In this document: positions 35,608 through 44,644 of the stretch, one piece after another
Numbering within the stretch: position 1 is the first letter of the stretch
Layout: the number at the start of each line of letters is the position of its first letter
Assembly: GCF_037975245.1 (NCBI RefSeq)
Contig: NC_092564.1
Coordinates: forward strand, 17,004,984-17,068,983
Origin: Apostichopus japonicus
Lineage: Eukaryota > Echinodermata > Holothuroidea > Aspidochirotida > Stichopodidae
DNA length: 64,000 nucleotides
Reading direction: 5' to 3'
Translations under genes and position numbers: made by a program
Notes under the pieces: generated by a model
The model's input: only the letters and a program-made list of their open reading frames with translations
Told to the model about the DNA's origin: nothing
Database searches by the model: none

Positions 35608-36799
35608 GATTCATATATTTTGTTTGCATCACCAGGAATCCTGGCCCTCAAGAGGAAGCAGAGGAGAAAGAGGCAGCAGAGGTTAAGAAAGAGCTAGAGG
35701 TGGAGACAGATGATAGAGCTGCCTTACAGAAAGCAAGAGAATGGGATGATTGGAAAGATGGTGAATTTTATTCATATTTCCCTTTGATTAAAGGATAGTA
35801 CAGGTGAAAGTTTATTTCTGACCAATGAGATGGGAACATACATATTTAATATCATGGTGAAGCCTGTATTCAATTCCTATGCTCCATTTTCTAGATCATT
35901 GTCTGTCTGTTATAAATACATTTGGGTTGTCTACATCCTTGTGGGAGATGTTGGAGTTAGGAATGTAATGTTTGGACAGAGTACACTACCATTTATTATT
36001 TCTTGACAAGATTGGTAGTAAAAAAGCGTCACAAAAGTATGCTGTTATTTTGCCTATATGTTCAGAGTTAGGGTAATTACTTTCCAACAATTGTAGGTCA
36101 GGTCAACTCATGTGACCTAACTCATACCCTATGTAGCACCTCAGCATGCCCCTTCTCATGTAGCTTACTAATAATCATGTAAGCTAACTCATACCCTGTG
36201 TAGCACCTCAGCATGCTCCTTCTCATGTAGCATGTTAGCTAACTCATACCCTATGTAGCACCTCAGCATGCCCCTTCTCATGTAGCTTACTAATAATCAT
36301 GTTAGCTAACTCATACTCTGTGTAGCACCTCAGCATGCCCCTTCTCATGTAGCATGTGAGCTAACTCATACCCTATGTAGCACCTCAGCATGCCCCTTCT
36401 CAGGTAGCTTACCAATCATCATGTTAGCTAACTCATACCCTGTGTGGCACCATAACACCCCCCCCCCCCCTTTTCATTTTGGTCTGACTGACATTCTTGT
36501 TTATCATCATTTGTCATTCACTGTCATATCTCACTCATTCCCTCTTGTATCCCCTCTCATACTCCTAATAAGACTTTTATCCCTTCAAAGACAGAATTGC
36601 TGCTCCTTTTGAACAAATGTTATTATGATATTAATCTTACCTGTCATCGAATTATTCTTTATTTATTGAAAGATGTTTTCCTTTGAATATGTGAAGGATA
36701 ATCACAAGCGACATTGATATGAAATTAGTATCCATTGTTTTACCATCTCTTTTCACAGATCACAAAACAGGCTGGGGTAACCGTGACAATATGGGCTAG
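21869..36799 (+). CDS. IGBP1: IGBP1 / TAP42 (alpha4) gene, complete coding region over eight exons
   Basis: Encodes a 331-residue orthologue of IGBP1, also called alpha4 or yeast Tap42, a cytoplasmic partner that binds and stabilises catalytic subunits of PP2A, PP4 and PP6 and links them to TOR signalling. Human IGBP1 is 339 residues, so this is full length. Exons are 21869-21967, 23830-23942, 24677-24815, 26902-27081, 30881-31039, 32362-32501, 35636-35760 and 36759-36799. Every junction is GT/AG with matching phase, and the exon lengths sum to 996 nt. Diagnostic segments are [54 protein letters not shown], the acidic stretch [16 protein letters not shown] and the C-terminal [10 protein letters not shown] plus GWGNRDNMG. 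The N-terminal two thirds should be the TPR-like helical domain that contacts the phosphatase. Introns total about 14 kb and are packed with repeats, yet no exon is disrupted. Confidence 0.97.
21968..23829 (+). other. IGBP1 intron 1
   Basis: 1.86 kb. No second gene or element recognised. Composition is ordinary AT-rich unique-looking sequence. Confidence 0.7.
23830..23942 (+). CDS. IGBP1: IGBP1 exon 2
   Basis: Acceptor TGATGCAG, then [13 protein letters not shown] through [16 protein letters not shown], donor CAG|GTGAAG, phase 2. Human equivalent: LFSRNEDLEEIASTDL. Confidence 0.97.
23943..24676 (+). other. IGBP1 intron 2
   Basis: 0.73 kb. Contains a C-tract followed by an A-tract (24033-24060). 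Nothing else recognised. Confidence 0.7.
24677..24815 (+). CDS. IGBP1: IGBP1 exon 3
   Basis: Acceptor CCTGCAG. The split Arg codon is followed by [13 protein letters not shown] and [15 protein letters not shown], ending CYELTEE with donor GAG|GTGAGA in phase 0. Confidence 0.97.
25091..25915. repeat. 21-bp minisatellite in IGBP1 intron 3
   Basis: Twenty units of exactly 21 bp (GTGCAATKGATGTRATACAG plus T) fill 25091-25510. Degenerate units with deletions continue to about 25915. Because 21 is divisible by 3, long frames stay open on both strands (Ile-Asp-Val-Ile-Gln-Cys-Ala repeats on the plus strand). They are not supported as genes. A block around 25509-25580 (ATATAAGACAGTGCGCAATA and following) recurs at about 25830-25895, showing segmental duplication within the degenerate part. 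Confidence 0.95.
25940..26577 (+). mobile_element. LINE-like retroposon 3' end
   Basis: The sequence ends TTCCCTTTTGGGATGAAATA, then AAGTTTTACTTACTTACTTAC, a 3' end with a short tandem tail typical of CR1/L2-like elements in animals. The left boundary is uncertain. A poly-T/poly-G tract (25981-26007) lies at its left side. No coding frame for RT is present. Confidence 0.5.
26597..26860. mobile_element. Degraded hAT-like element
   Basis: Left end CAGTGGTGGATCCAGACTTT is like the start of the element at 39769. The right part ACCCCTCCTTGGATGCAG resembles an inverted counterpart. Only GATAG is shared at the flanks, so the exact right end and duplication are not established. It lies just before IGBP1 exon 4. 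Confidence 0.45.
26902..27081 (+). CDS. IGBP1: IGBP1 exon 4
   Basis: 60 codons. Acceptor TTTTCAG. It encodes a linker ([13 protein letters not shown]), then [20 protein letters not shown], the most conserved basic segment of the family. Donor CAG|GTATTA, phase 0. Confidence 0.97.
27329..30166. mobile_element. hAT-like element (2838 bp) with internal satellite, perfect 8-bp target duplication
   Basis: Inverted termini CAGGGGCGTAGCG and CGCTACGCCCCTG, flanked on both sides by AAGAGAAC (27321-27328 and 30167-30174). The 8-bp duplication and CAGGG-type termini fit the hAT superfamily. There is no transposase; nearly the whole interior is a 138-bp tandem array. TTTGCCGACAG/ATTTGCCGAC motifs recur in the right flank of the array, linking the array to the element's own subterminal sequence. 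It sits in IGBP1 intron 4 and accounts for most of that intron's length. Confidence 0.9.
27372..29990. repeat. 138-bp tandem array, 19 units
   Basis: Units begin TTTGATTTGCCGACGG at 27372, 27510, 27648, 27786, 27924, 28061, 28198, 28335, 28473 and so on to 29853. Period is 138 bp, or 137 where an A or T is lost from the AATTTTT run. Each unit has GGAAGTGGTGACTGAAATGG, a near-palindrome GGGGAGGGGGTGTCCCCCTC, then TTTTGAAACGTCCTTAGATG and CAATCTGGTGCATATTTTA. Units are very similar (GTCCTCCTC versus GTCCCCCTC, AAGTC versus AGGTC variants), so amplification is recent or homogenised. Confidence 0.97.
30575..30870 (+). mobile_element. SINE-like repeat abutting IGBP1 exon 5
   Basis: Contains CAGATCATTGCTTTGTGCCT, TTTGGACAAGGCACTTTATC, TGTATAAATGG and a 3' end CTGCGCTTTATAAATCC then ATATCAATATTATTATT. 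I recognise this order (GGACAAGGCACTTTATC, then TATAAATGG, then GCGCT-TATAAAT with an ATT tail) as typical of deuterostome tRNA-derived SINE bodies. Its tail leads directly into the 3' splice site of exon 5. The family name is not certain. Confidence 0.6.
30881..31039 (+). CDS. IGBP1: IGBP1 exon 5
   Basis: 53 codons from [12 protein letters not shown] to VEPARK, donor AAA|GTCAGT, phase 0. The acceptor (CCCATACAG) lies directly after the A/T-rich tail of a SINE-like repeat. Confidence 0.97.
31040..32361 (+). other. IGBP1 intron 5
   Basis: 1.3 kb. A GGGATGGGAG-rich patch lies at about 32066-32110. No element or gene recognised. Confidence 0.65.
32362..32501 (+). CDS. IGBP1: IGBP1 exon 6
   Basis: Acceptor TCACCCAG. 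Encodes [20 protein letters not shown], then [15 protein letters not shown], matching the human [13 protein letters not shown] signature. Donor CAG|GTAGAT, phase 2. Confidence 0.97.
32812..33943. repeat. 160/163-bp tandem array, 7 units, in IGBP1 intron 6
   Basis: Units start CAGCATTT at 32812, 32975, 33135, 33298, 33461, 33624 and 33784. Spacings are 163, 160, 163, 163, 163 and 160. Each has TACAAGATTAGGTACC, CTCGTGCAGCTCACAGCC, TATTGGTACCATGGGAAATG and TTAGTAAGTTAACTTTATTT. The 160-bp form has AACGTTAGTAAG and the longer forms AACATTTATAGTAAG; the unit at 33461 has AACGTTAGTAAG with an extra GTACC-type insertion. Short inverted motifs (GGTACC, GTTAAC) occur in every unit. Confidence 0.95.
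33950..35255 (+). other. IGBP1 intron 6, middle part
   Basis: No element recognised. Open frames at 34232-34465 and 34946-35509 show no family-like sequence, and the second runs into (AT)n. Confidence 0.6.
35256..35607. repeat. (AT)n/(TG)n microsatellite block
   Basis: About 350 bp of alternating AT interspersed with GTGTGT and GAATACATATAT repeats, ending 28 bp before exon 7. A phrase GTATATGAATACATATATAT recurs at about 35347 and 35440. Confidence 0.93.
35636..35760 (+). CDS. IGBP1: IGBP1 exon 7
   Basis: The acceptor CACCAG is only about 28 bp after a long (AT)n tract. Encodes the acidic Glu/Lys-rich stretch and [13 protein letters not shown]. Donor ATG|GTGAAT, phase 1. Confidence 0.97.
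36112..36451. repeat. Dimeric 67/55-bp tandem array in IGBP1 intron 7
   Basis: Starts of GTNAGCTAACTCATACCCT-like units at 36112, 36179, 36234, 36301, 36356 and 36423 give alternating 67- and 55-bp spacing, a 122-bp dimer. The long form carries the extra TTACTAATAATCAT. Confidence 0.93.
36759..36799 (+). CDS. IGBP1: IGBP1 exon 8 (last)
   Basis: Acceptor TTTCACAG. Completes an Asp codon, then [12 protein letters not shown] and TAG. The human protein ends GYGNRQNMG. Confidence 0.97.
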
Positions 36800-38260
36800 T
36801 TTCTCTCTGATGGTCAGTCAACTTTTCTGTTAACTGTCGTACCTTGAGGTCTGGACATATTGCTTCACAGGATATATCCCTTGAACCAGATCGAAAGTGC
36901 AGAAGCGACAGTTTTATGCAAACTCTAAAAATGTGACAGTTCGATTCCGGCATCAGTCATGAAAATAGAGAGTAACTGGTCCAGATATCTGATGAAGGCT
37001 TTCACGAGGATGAAATGAAGTGTTGCATCTAGAATTACCCTGGGAACCCTCCAGGGGAAGGGTCCCCAAAGGTGTTGATATCGACCCCTCCCAGGTGTCG
37101 ATAGGACAACCTGCAGGGGTCAATTCAGGGGTCAATTATAAAGCCTACTGAAAGGTTATGTTAATTTATCTTCATGTGTTAAACATACTGATGCTAGTGT
37201 AAAATATCTTCTTAAGTTTTCAGATATTGCATTTGTTTTCTTTGGGGGTCAGTGAAGGATTCCATGAAGTTTCATATAGCTCCTCGAGTACTTTTTGTTT
37301 TTCCTGACATCATCTTTTTTATACAAAGATGCAGCCTGTATAATTAACATAGTCACGTGATCAGTTTAACTCTGTTCATTCATTAAGGAAACAAAGCCTG
37401 CAGTCATAGTTAGCTTGCATAATAGATGTTATCATCAGCAACTACCCCTCCCTTTCTCCCTACCCCCCCCACCCCATATAGCTTCCCAAATTCTTGTCCC
37501 ACGTGAACTACGGTTGCTGTATCAAAATTAATCAACTCCATTGACTTACACAATAAATTTGTCACATTCGAAGGTCGCTAGAAACATAAATAACTGGTTT
37601 CAACTCACATGTCCTTCCCTGATAGCTTGGATTGTCATGGCACTTGCAAATGTACGTACAATACCTGTGTCGACTTTTCAGCTAGGCAAGGCATATGGTT
37701 ATTGTATTACTGATCCCATTGATGCTGGTGTTGTACCCCATTCAGGCTGCTCTGTACCCATACGATGTTAAATGAACATGTTCTGGTTGAATTATTATGA
37801 TGATTATTATGATTTAAAAACATGTATATTAAAGCTGAATATCTTGAAAACCATCATTATAGTAAACATGGTCATCATTTCGTGCACTTCCGGTTTCTCT
37901 ATTTCGGGGGGTATAATATGTCGTATCGAGACAACAACAAAATGTCTGCCTAAGGGTTACCGTTTATGAACAGTTATAAATATGAATATGTATGATATCA
38001 AAGACAGAGATGAAAACGAGAATCAAATTATGAAGATGAGGACAACATTATCAGTAAGAGTACAAGCAGAATTTACATTGTTACTTTTATTTGAGGAAAG
38101 TCACCCTAGATAGCAAAGGAAACGACTTGATACACACTCAACCCCATACATGGCATGACGATGTCAAATCAAGTGAGCATGACTGGGGTGGGAGGGTGGG
38201 ACCCTTGCAATGGGAATAGACCTATATACTGATCAGGTTAAAGGGTTGGTGAGGGATCTA
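36800..38260. other. IGBP1 3' region and intergenic DNA
   Basis: 3' untranslated sequence should start at 36800. An AATAAA at 37552-37557 is a possible poly(A) signal, about 750 bp after the stop. No further gene recognised. Confidence 0.5.
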
Positions 38261-38274
38261 TGCTATGTACCGTT

Positions 38275-38308
38275 AACACTTGATCTTAGCCAAAGGGCAG
38301 AGAAGCAA
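38275..38308 (-). pseudogene. U2 snRNA 5'-end fragment
   Basis: On the minus strand, TGCTTCTCTGCCCTTTGGCT then AAGATCAAGTGT matches the first 34 nt of U2 snRNA with about three differences. It covers stem-loop I and the start of the region after it, but stops before the branch-site recognition sequence GUAGUA. Downstream sequence does not resemble U2. It is a truncated pseudogene or a U2-derived module of another repeat. Confidence 0.75.
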
Positions 38309-38734
38309 ATTTCCCTTGGTATGATACGATAACAAGACCCTTATCGGGAGTAAGCAATCTTCCACTATTTTATTTAAACTCGATTTTCCCATAATGCACT
38401 GAGTATGACTCTGCGAGCGTATACGAGAACGGACTTGCTACAAGTCGATTGATGCGTGTTTATCAATATCGATGAATATGTATAGCTGTAAAGGATCATG
38501 ATGTGTTTTCAGTCACTGTATGACTGAAAGCATATATCCTTTAAAGAGTTCAGTATTCATGAATAATATGAATAATAAATGACTTATAAATATGCATGAT
38601 AGATCTTCTTTTCATTGTCTTCGATATGCGTTGAATTCTGCAAATATTATTTTTCGTACAGAACTTCAGAGGATCGACGGAACTTGTTATTGTGTTTGAA
38701 TGTCAGAAAGTTAAAAACACCAACCCAACCATCA

Positions 38735-38862
38735 GGTTTAGCTTCTATGACAGAGATCTCTATGAAGCAAAATTCCACCAAACAGCTGAGGAAAATATTG
38801 TTTCGTTTGGGAGATATCCTAGCTAAAAGTCGGGTCTGGGAGCTGTCATTATGTCACTAGGA
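38735..38862 (+). repeat. Dispersed repeat fragment, copy 2
   Basis: TATGACAGAGATCTCTATG, TTGGGAGATATCCTAGCT and GGTCTGGGAGCTGTCATTA match the order seen at 12410-12560. Together they define an uncharacterised dispersed repeat. The open frame over it shows no known domain. Confidence 0.55.
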
Positions 38863-38869
38863 TCCGAAA

Positions 38870-39760
38870 CCATTTTTCCTTCATATTTTCAGAGCGGGCA
38901 TGTTAATGGCATTGAAGACTCGCCCCAAACCGCGTGCCTCGCTCTGAAAAAGATAACTTTCCGTTGCTTGCAAATGACGTTTCCTTCTTGTCGCTACAAA
39001 ATGCAGACAGTAATGAAACGTGGTCCCTTGTTATCTTTTATCTAGACCTGAGATGTCCACGCTGCTATGTACACTGTGTTGTGGGTATTGACCGTAGCTG
39101 TATGTATTGACTACACTAATAGTGTCTAATTACCGACGGCAGCCTGTAAGCTGTGTGTGTATTTTCTGGGATCGATGGTGGTGTCTAACACTTCTGTTAC
39201 ACCTCCTTCGAAACTAGGTCAGATTACCGGCATGAGACGTTTCTTTGTGCGCGAATCTTCACACCCTTTAACTGTTTGACCCTGATACCAATGACATCAT
39301 TAGGTCAGCTGCAATATTTAAGATTTGTAAATCCCATCATCATAGAAAATAAAGATAGCAAAGAAAGAAAAAAATAAACAATTGGAGCACGTGTGACTCG
39401 ATGATGTCATATTTAGACTTGATCAAGTCTTCGGCTTTGAATATGAAGACAACATTAAATCCCATGATATCTTTAAAATGGAATAAGGTCTTTCTTAGCT
39501 GGTTTGCGTGGAACTTGTTAATGACAGTTATATGTTTTTATAATGATGTTTGGCTTTGTGTCTCCTTTTTATAGAGGGAGATACTGTGACGATTATGCTT
39601 CTACGTCTTATGAGTTTCAGTCACAATGTGAGGTAATGATTAGTCATTTGACCCCGCCACCTACCCCCACCCCTCCCCCACCCCTCCCTCCCCCACCCGC
39701 CTTTCCTTATCCTGGAAGATGCCTGTGGAGTCCCATTTCGTAATTTGCGCAATTGCTTAG
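38870..39760. other. Intergenic stretch with a second dispersed-repeat fragment
   Basis: GATGATGTCATATTTAGACTT plus CAAGTC at about 39399-39428 has a counterpart at about 53092-53120 (GATGTCATGTTTAGACTTG). A C-rich tract (39650-39700) precedes the hAT-like element. No gene recognised. Confidence 0.5.
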
Positions 39761-39930
39761 CCTATGACCAGTGGCGTCACCAGACTTTTCAGTCAGGGGG
39801 GGCACCAGCATTTGATGGGGGGCACTTAGGTGGATACGGATCGCCGTCCTGGGGGGGTCTAATGGGAGGGGGTTCACTTCCAGGCGCGGCGGAACGGGAA
39901 AATTATTGGGGGGGGGCTAATGTGTAGAGA

Positions 39931-40028
39931 CTACCTAAGCGGAGCGCCACCATCGGTTGGCGCGGAGCGTACAAGAAAATTTTGGGTTTTTCAAACCCCC
40001 AGATGGCCGGAAACGGCACTTCCCGAGT
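39931..40028 (-). repeat. Shared subterminal module, copy D (inverted)
   Basis: ACCTAAGCGGAGCGCCACC, GGCGCGGAGCGTACAAGAAA and CCGGAAACGGCACTTCCCG form the reverse complement of copies A-C at 19.7, 20.4 and 21.1 kb. Confidence 0.8.
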
Positions 40029-40239
40029 GTTTTATGCTGCGAATACCTAGCCCTAAAATATGGGTCTCAAGCTTGCAATTTCTCAGATTGCACGTTAAAG
40101 TCTGTAAATACATTGTAATTTGTATATGGTGTTTTAAGAGAGTAGCTATTACTCGTAGTGTACTCGCAAAGACGTTTTTGAGTGTAGTAAGGGGATGTTG
40201 GAGAACTGGCTGAAATGAAGCAAGCCATTGGCCTAAGAC

Positions 40240-40915
40240 CATTGGCGGATCCAGGGCCTTTGTTTGGGAGGGGCCAAAGTGGCATTAGAGTGATATGGGG
40301 GAGGGGTATAAGGGGAGGGGGTGTCCCCCTCCCCTTTTTATTTTTTTGGAATCCTGGTGATGCCTACATGTAAAATGGTGGCACTTAGAAAGGCTTTTGT
40401 CACCCACAATTTTCTGAGAAATATGCATTTTTTTGTGTGTAGCATCAATAAATTGAATAGTAGGTGATAATTCATTCTTTCCCGTGGCATGAAAATGTTC
40501 GCTGCTCGCCCCAATTGAAAAGAATTATAGGCTAATTTGAGGTTCAAATGATGCTGTAAAGGAGGTTTTATACTCTATTATGCTAAATGCTAAAGAAATG
40601 ATGGTTGCTAAGTCAAAATTTGATGCAATTTTTTTTATGTATACTTGACAATTACAATGCGTTTTTTTCGGACGCTTGTGCGGGTCAGCGGGTTTGGGTG
40701 TTAGAATGCGGGTCTAATTCCCGCGAATTGCGGGTCAGTTGGGAGCTCTGCATTTAATTTTAAACCAGAAAACGAAAAGGTTTAGACTAGACTACCACTG
40801 CTATTCCTCTCGATTTTTTTAATTTCCAATCATATGATTTAGCGGATGTTCGGAAACACTTTTGGGCTCACCTTTGGGGGGGGGGGGGCCATGGCCCCCC
40901 TTGGATCCGCCAGTG
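40240..40915. mobile_element. hAT-like MITE (676 bp) nested in a larger element
   Basis: Left end CATTGGCGGATCCAGGG, right end CCTTGGATCCGCCAGTG (inverted CACTGGCGGATCCAAGG). Flanks CCTAAGAC and TCTAAGAC agree at 7 of 8 positions, consistent with an old 8-bp duplication. The interior has GGGGGAGGGGTATAAGGGGA, like the 138-bp satellite unit. Confidence 0.8.
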
Positions 40916-42119
40916 TCTAAGACGAAGTTGTGTTGCGCTTACCGGTACTCACACTCACTGCTTCCACTTTTCACGGGCGTGAAGACGCGATTGGGGTGAC
41001 AATGTGGTCTATAGCCAGGGGACGTGCCCCCAGCATTTACTAAAATTATTACACCTATATAGTATATGTGTGCATCGGACAGATCGACAAGTATGCATTG
41101 AAAAATGGGCAGATGCACATTTCGGAGCCTTGGTAAATATTGAGGGGCTTATCATGCATTTGCCCCCTCAACTTTTTCATTGAGGGGGGAGGGCTGAGCC
41201 CCCCAAGCCCCCCGGTTCCGCCGCCACTGCCCCTCCCCTTTGGAAAATTTACGCATACGGAGGATGGGCTGGATGCAAAATGCTGCCACATTTGATGCTA
41301 AATTCGATCTGAAGATATCTCCAGAAATTGCTATTTTTGAGGTAATGATTTTAACAAGGCGCAGAATTTTGCAGAGGATATGAACCACATGCTGTCGATA
41401 TTATGCCTAACCCTATCAATAGAACCTACATTTGTTGAATTAATGTGTGCATGACCCCGACTCCTTTCTTGTCCTTCTCGTTTTCGCCCATTATCTATTA
41501 AGATGTAACAGGTTCCAGCATCGTTATTGGCTCCTATCAGGGATCTCACCATGCAATCCAAAGTTTGATCACACATCGAGTATGGCTCAGTATGCAGGTG
41601 TGAACATTCGCCATTTGTTCCTACAAGCATCTGACCTCAAATGACTTCTGCAGCCCCTACACAACAGAGTTATTATATGGGTCCACAAATATAGGCAAGT
41701 ATGGTGCCGGCGGACCCTCACATTCTCACATTTCGTCAGCTCCTAACCTGTCAACCTCAGACCAAGGCAACATATTGCAGTACCCTCCCTTCTCACAGTC
41801 ATGTAGCTCGCGAAGCGGACGTGTATATCCGCTGGTATGGCGTGAGCACTGACACATTCAATGTAAATATCGACACCTGTTGTGATGGCGCGGGTTACGA
41901 CTTCGATACCCGACATTCAAGGAAAAACTTTTTCATATTTTCGCAGCTCATTTGAAGAAAATACGAATTACTGTTGAATATAACAAAATATATATATATT
42001 TTTTTACCAACCTAAATCTCAGATGGGGGGGGGCACTCGGGGGGCACTCGGGGGGCACTAGGTTTTCCAGGGGGGCACGTGCCCCCCTGGTCCCCCCCCC
42101 CCTTGGCGACGCCACTGCC

Positions 42120-44330
42120 TATGACGCACAAGTCAGAAATAAAATGATTCGCGCTTCATGCGTGTGGTATATTACCTTCCCCTGCATGCAACGTTTAAAT
42201 ATCTCTCTACCTAAAAGTAACCTTAAAGTTACCTTAAAGTTACCTTAAAGTAACTTCATTCCTGGCCATTCAAAACTATGAAGCTCTAGAGCAACTATGA
42301 AGCAACTAATTTGAATACGTACGCACGTGATAATAATAAGTACGTACACGTTAAAATATCACGTCCATTAAACGTAAAACTATTACGTAGGTAAGATATA
42401 TAACGTGTGAAACTATTACGTACGTACGTCTAATATAAAGTACGTACGTGGAACATACGCACGTGTGTAAGCACGTGTGTAAAACGTATACGTGATACGA
42501 TTCATAACAACAACTACATTCCCGAGATGGATAGGGATAAACTCGTATACGTCTCTACTTCGACTTAGGGTTTAGTCAAAAATAAATCCTGTATAACTTG
42601 TCTACAAAACATCAGATAATAGTAAGTCCTAGACATCTGGACCGAATTCTGAAGAGACTTTCTTTATATCGACGGAAACATTCAGACATTGTGGATGTGA
42701 CCATTTTTTATCTTGAAAAAATTACGAACGTCTTCGTAGTTACATTGATATCGTTGGATGCACTCGAAATGTGTGTCTAATGAACTGAGACCAATTGTTT
42801 CATATAGTTTCATATTTTCATTACGACCGGCACCATAACTTTATATAATGTATATTCCATCCTCAGTTGTTTCGCACTGAAATTATGCATTCCACAATTC
42901 CCTTTTTTTCTCCTTGCGTTAATGCACATGTTTTCTAATACTTATGATCACTACTTTTACTGTTCTCTGAAAGTGTAATTTGTTTTTTTAAAGTTTCGAA
43001 TAATTCCATTATGACTAATTATTCAGCACATACTGATGTAGGCTATACGCCGAATTCCGGATGGCAAAACTGCACTGAATATAGGATATATATTATAAAA
43101 ACACCAAATACAATGCATCCGGGCCGTTACCCTTACCCCCCCCCCCTCCGTTCCCCACCTCCTCCCCTTCCCAGGTATCAGAGGGAATCTAACCTTAATT
43201 ATTCCCTTCACATGATCACTGATCAGATTTGAAAAATAATAATAATAATAAAAATACTTAAAGAGCTTGAGTACAGCCATGCTTATTTTGTTAAAGATCC
43301 ATTGTAGTTTTATTTTCCGCCGAAACTCTCTTCCTGCATGACGTCAGACGGCAGTGGATGCTTTACCTACCTATTTTGAAGCACTTTACACAACATGACA
43401 TAAGTTCTGTTTCGCGCCATTTAGGATCCTCCTGATCGTGTGCCTAATTCTCATATCAAGTTATCGCAGAGAACAAGATAAGAAACCAAGCATCCTTGAA
43501 GCCAGTGAAGTGTTTAATCTTCCTTATTGCATTAATCTTTATCTTCCATGTATATAGTCTCATATCAGATAAAAAAAATAAATAAATAGATAAATAAAAA
43601 AAGAGCTGTATGCTCTTTTCCTTTTACGATCCGATTCGCTGTTTTTTTTTATTCCACGTATAAGCCCTATATTTTCTTCTCTTTATATATTATAAAAAAA
43701 ACCTTTGGCCAGCTTGAATGAGTTCTAATACATCAATGCCGGGCCGGTAGTGATGATGTCTCGCTTAAAAAAAAAATCAGTCGAAACCTTTGGCTCGCTC
43801 AAGTGACAAATTAATTAAATAAACAAAGCGAACGGGGGAAAGTTGTATGTTTGCTCAAGTCAAGAATTTGATCAGTGGTAACAACTATACGTGCTAACAA
43901 TGATGTATTTGCAAAGCGACGCAAAATAGTCCATTTCCACCATTTAGACGGCACCTCTGTGCAAGTTTCAAATCAATAAAGGAAAATTATCTTTCCTCTC
44001 TAATTCTTTTCCCGCCAAAAAGCTGATCCATCAGACGGTATATGCCGGGAGAATGTGTTTTCGCCCAAACGGTTTAACAGAATATAAAAAAATATATATA
44101 TAAAAAACCAGAGAGACTTGGCATATTGAATCAGGTGGCCACAATGTGTGGTTTAACCTTCAATTTCACGGACAAGAGAAAATAAGTTGAATAAACAAAT
44201 CGAAACAACTTAATGAGATTTTTAAAATGAACAATTATTTTCGCTTGGCTACAATTTAACACCAACATTTCCCGTGGTATTTTGTTACTACAAAGAGCTA
44301 GTGTATTTTTTTTTACTTTTTAAGGTAACT
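42120..44330. other. Intergenic stretch
   Basis: Contains the ACGT-rich block (see separate entry), C-tracts at 43137-43147 and an (AAT)n run at about 43236-43252. No gene recognised. Confidence 0.55.
42315..42515. other. ACGT-rich palindromic block
   Basis: Within 200 bp the tetranucleotide ACGT occurs many times, in TACGTACG, CACGTG and TATACGTGATACG contexts. It includes the phrase TATTACGTA(C/G)GT twice and GCACGTGTGTAA twice. This is unlike the CpG-poor DNA around it. Function unknown. Confidence 0.6.
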
Positions 44331-44331
44331 G

Positions 44332-44334
<3 letters not shown>

Positions 44335-44381
<47 letters not shown>

Positions 44382-44439
44382 ATGAATATGTAGCAAGTGG
44401 TATGACAGATCTTCTGGTGTGTTGATCTTAATTAATGTA

Positions 44440-44493
<54 letters not shown>

Positions 44494-44502
44494 GTATATG
44501 TG

Positions 44503-44564
<62 letters not shown>

Positions 44565-44640
44565 TATACTTATATTTATATAATTATTAATATATATATA
44601 TATATACTGTGTATATATATATATACACAGTATATATAAC
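44335..44640. repeat. (AT)n microsatellite cluster
   Basis: Three (AT)n blocks (44335-44382, 44443-44500, 44515-44566) and a perfect inverted ATATATACTGTGTATATATA-type repeat at about 44590-44635. Confidence 0.93.
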
Positions 44641-44644
44641 AAAT

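Larger units (their letters stand above)
39769..42117. mobile_element. hAT-like element (2349 bp) with perfect 8-bp target duplication
   Basis: Termini CAGTGGCGTCACCAG and, inverted, CAGTGGCGTCGCCAAG. CCTATGAC flanks both sides (39761-39768 and 42118-42125). It contains module copy D (39931-40028, minus), an inserted second element (40240-40915) and another abandoned end, GTTCCGCCGCCACTG, at about 41214-41228. A minus-strand frame (41331-41630) shows no transposase motif I can recognise. Non-autonomous. Confidence 0.88.

Noticed and set aside
41331..41630. 99-codon minus-strand frame in the hAT-like element as a transposase piece
   Set aside because: No hAT dimerisation or catalytic motif could be recognised. 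The frame is short and isolated.
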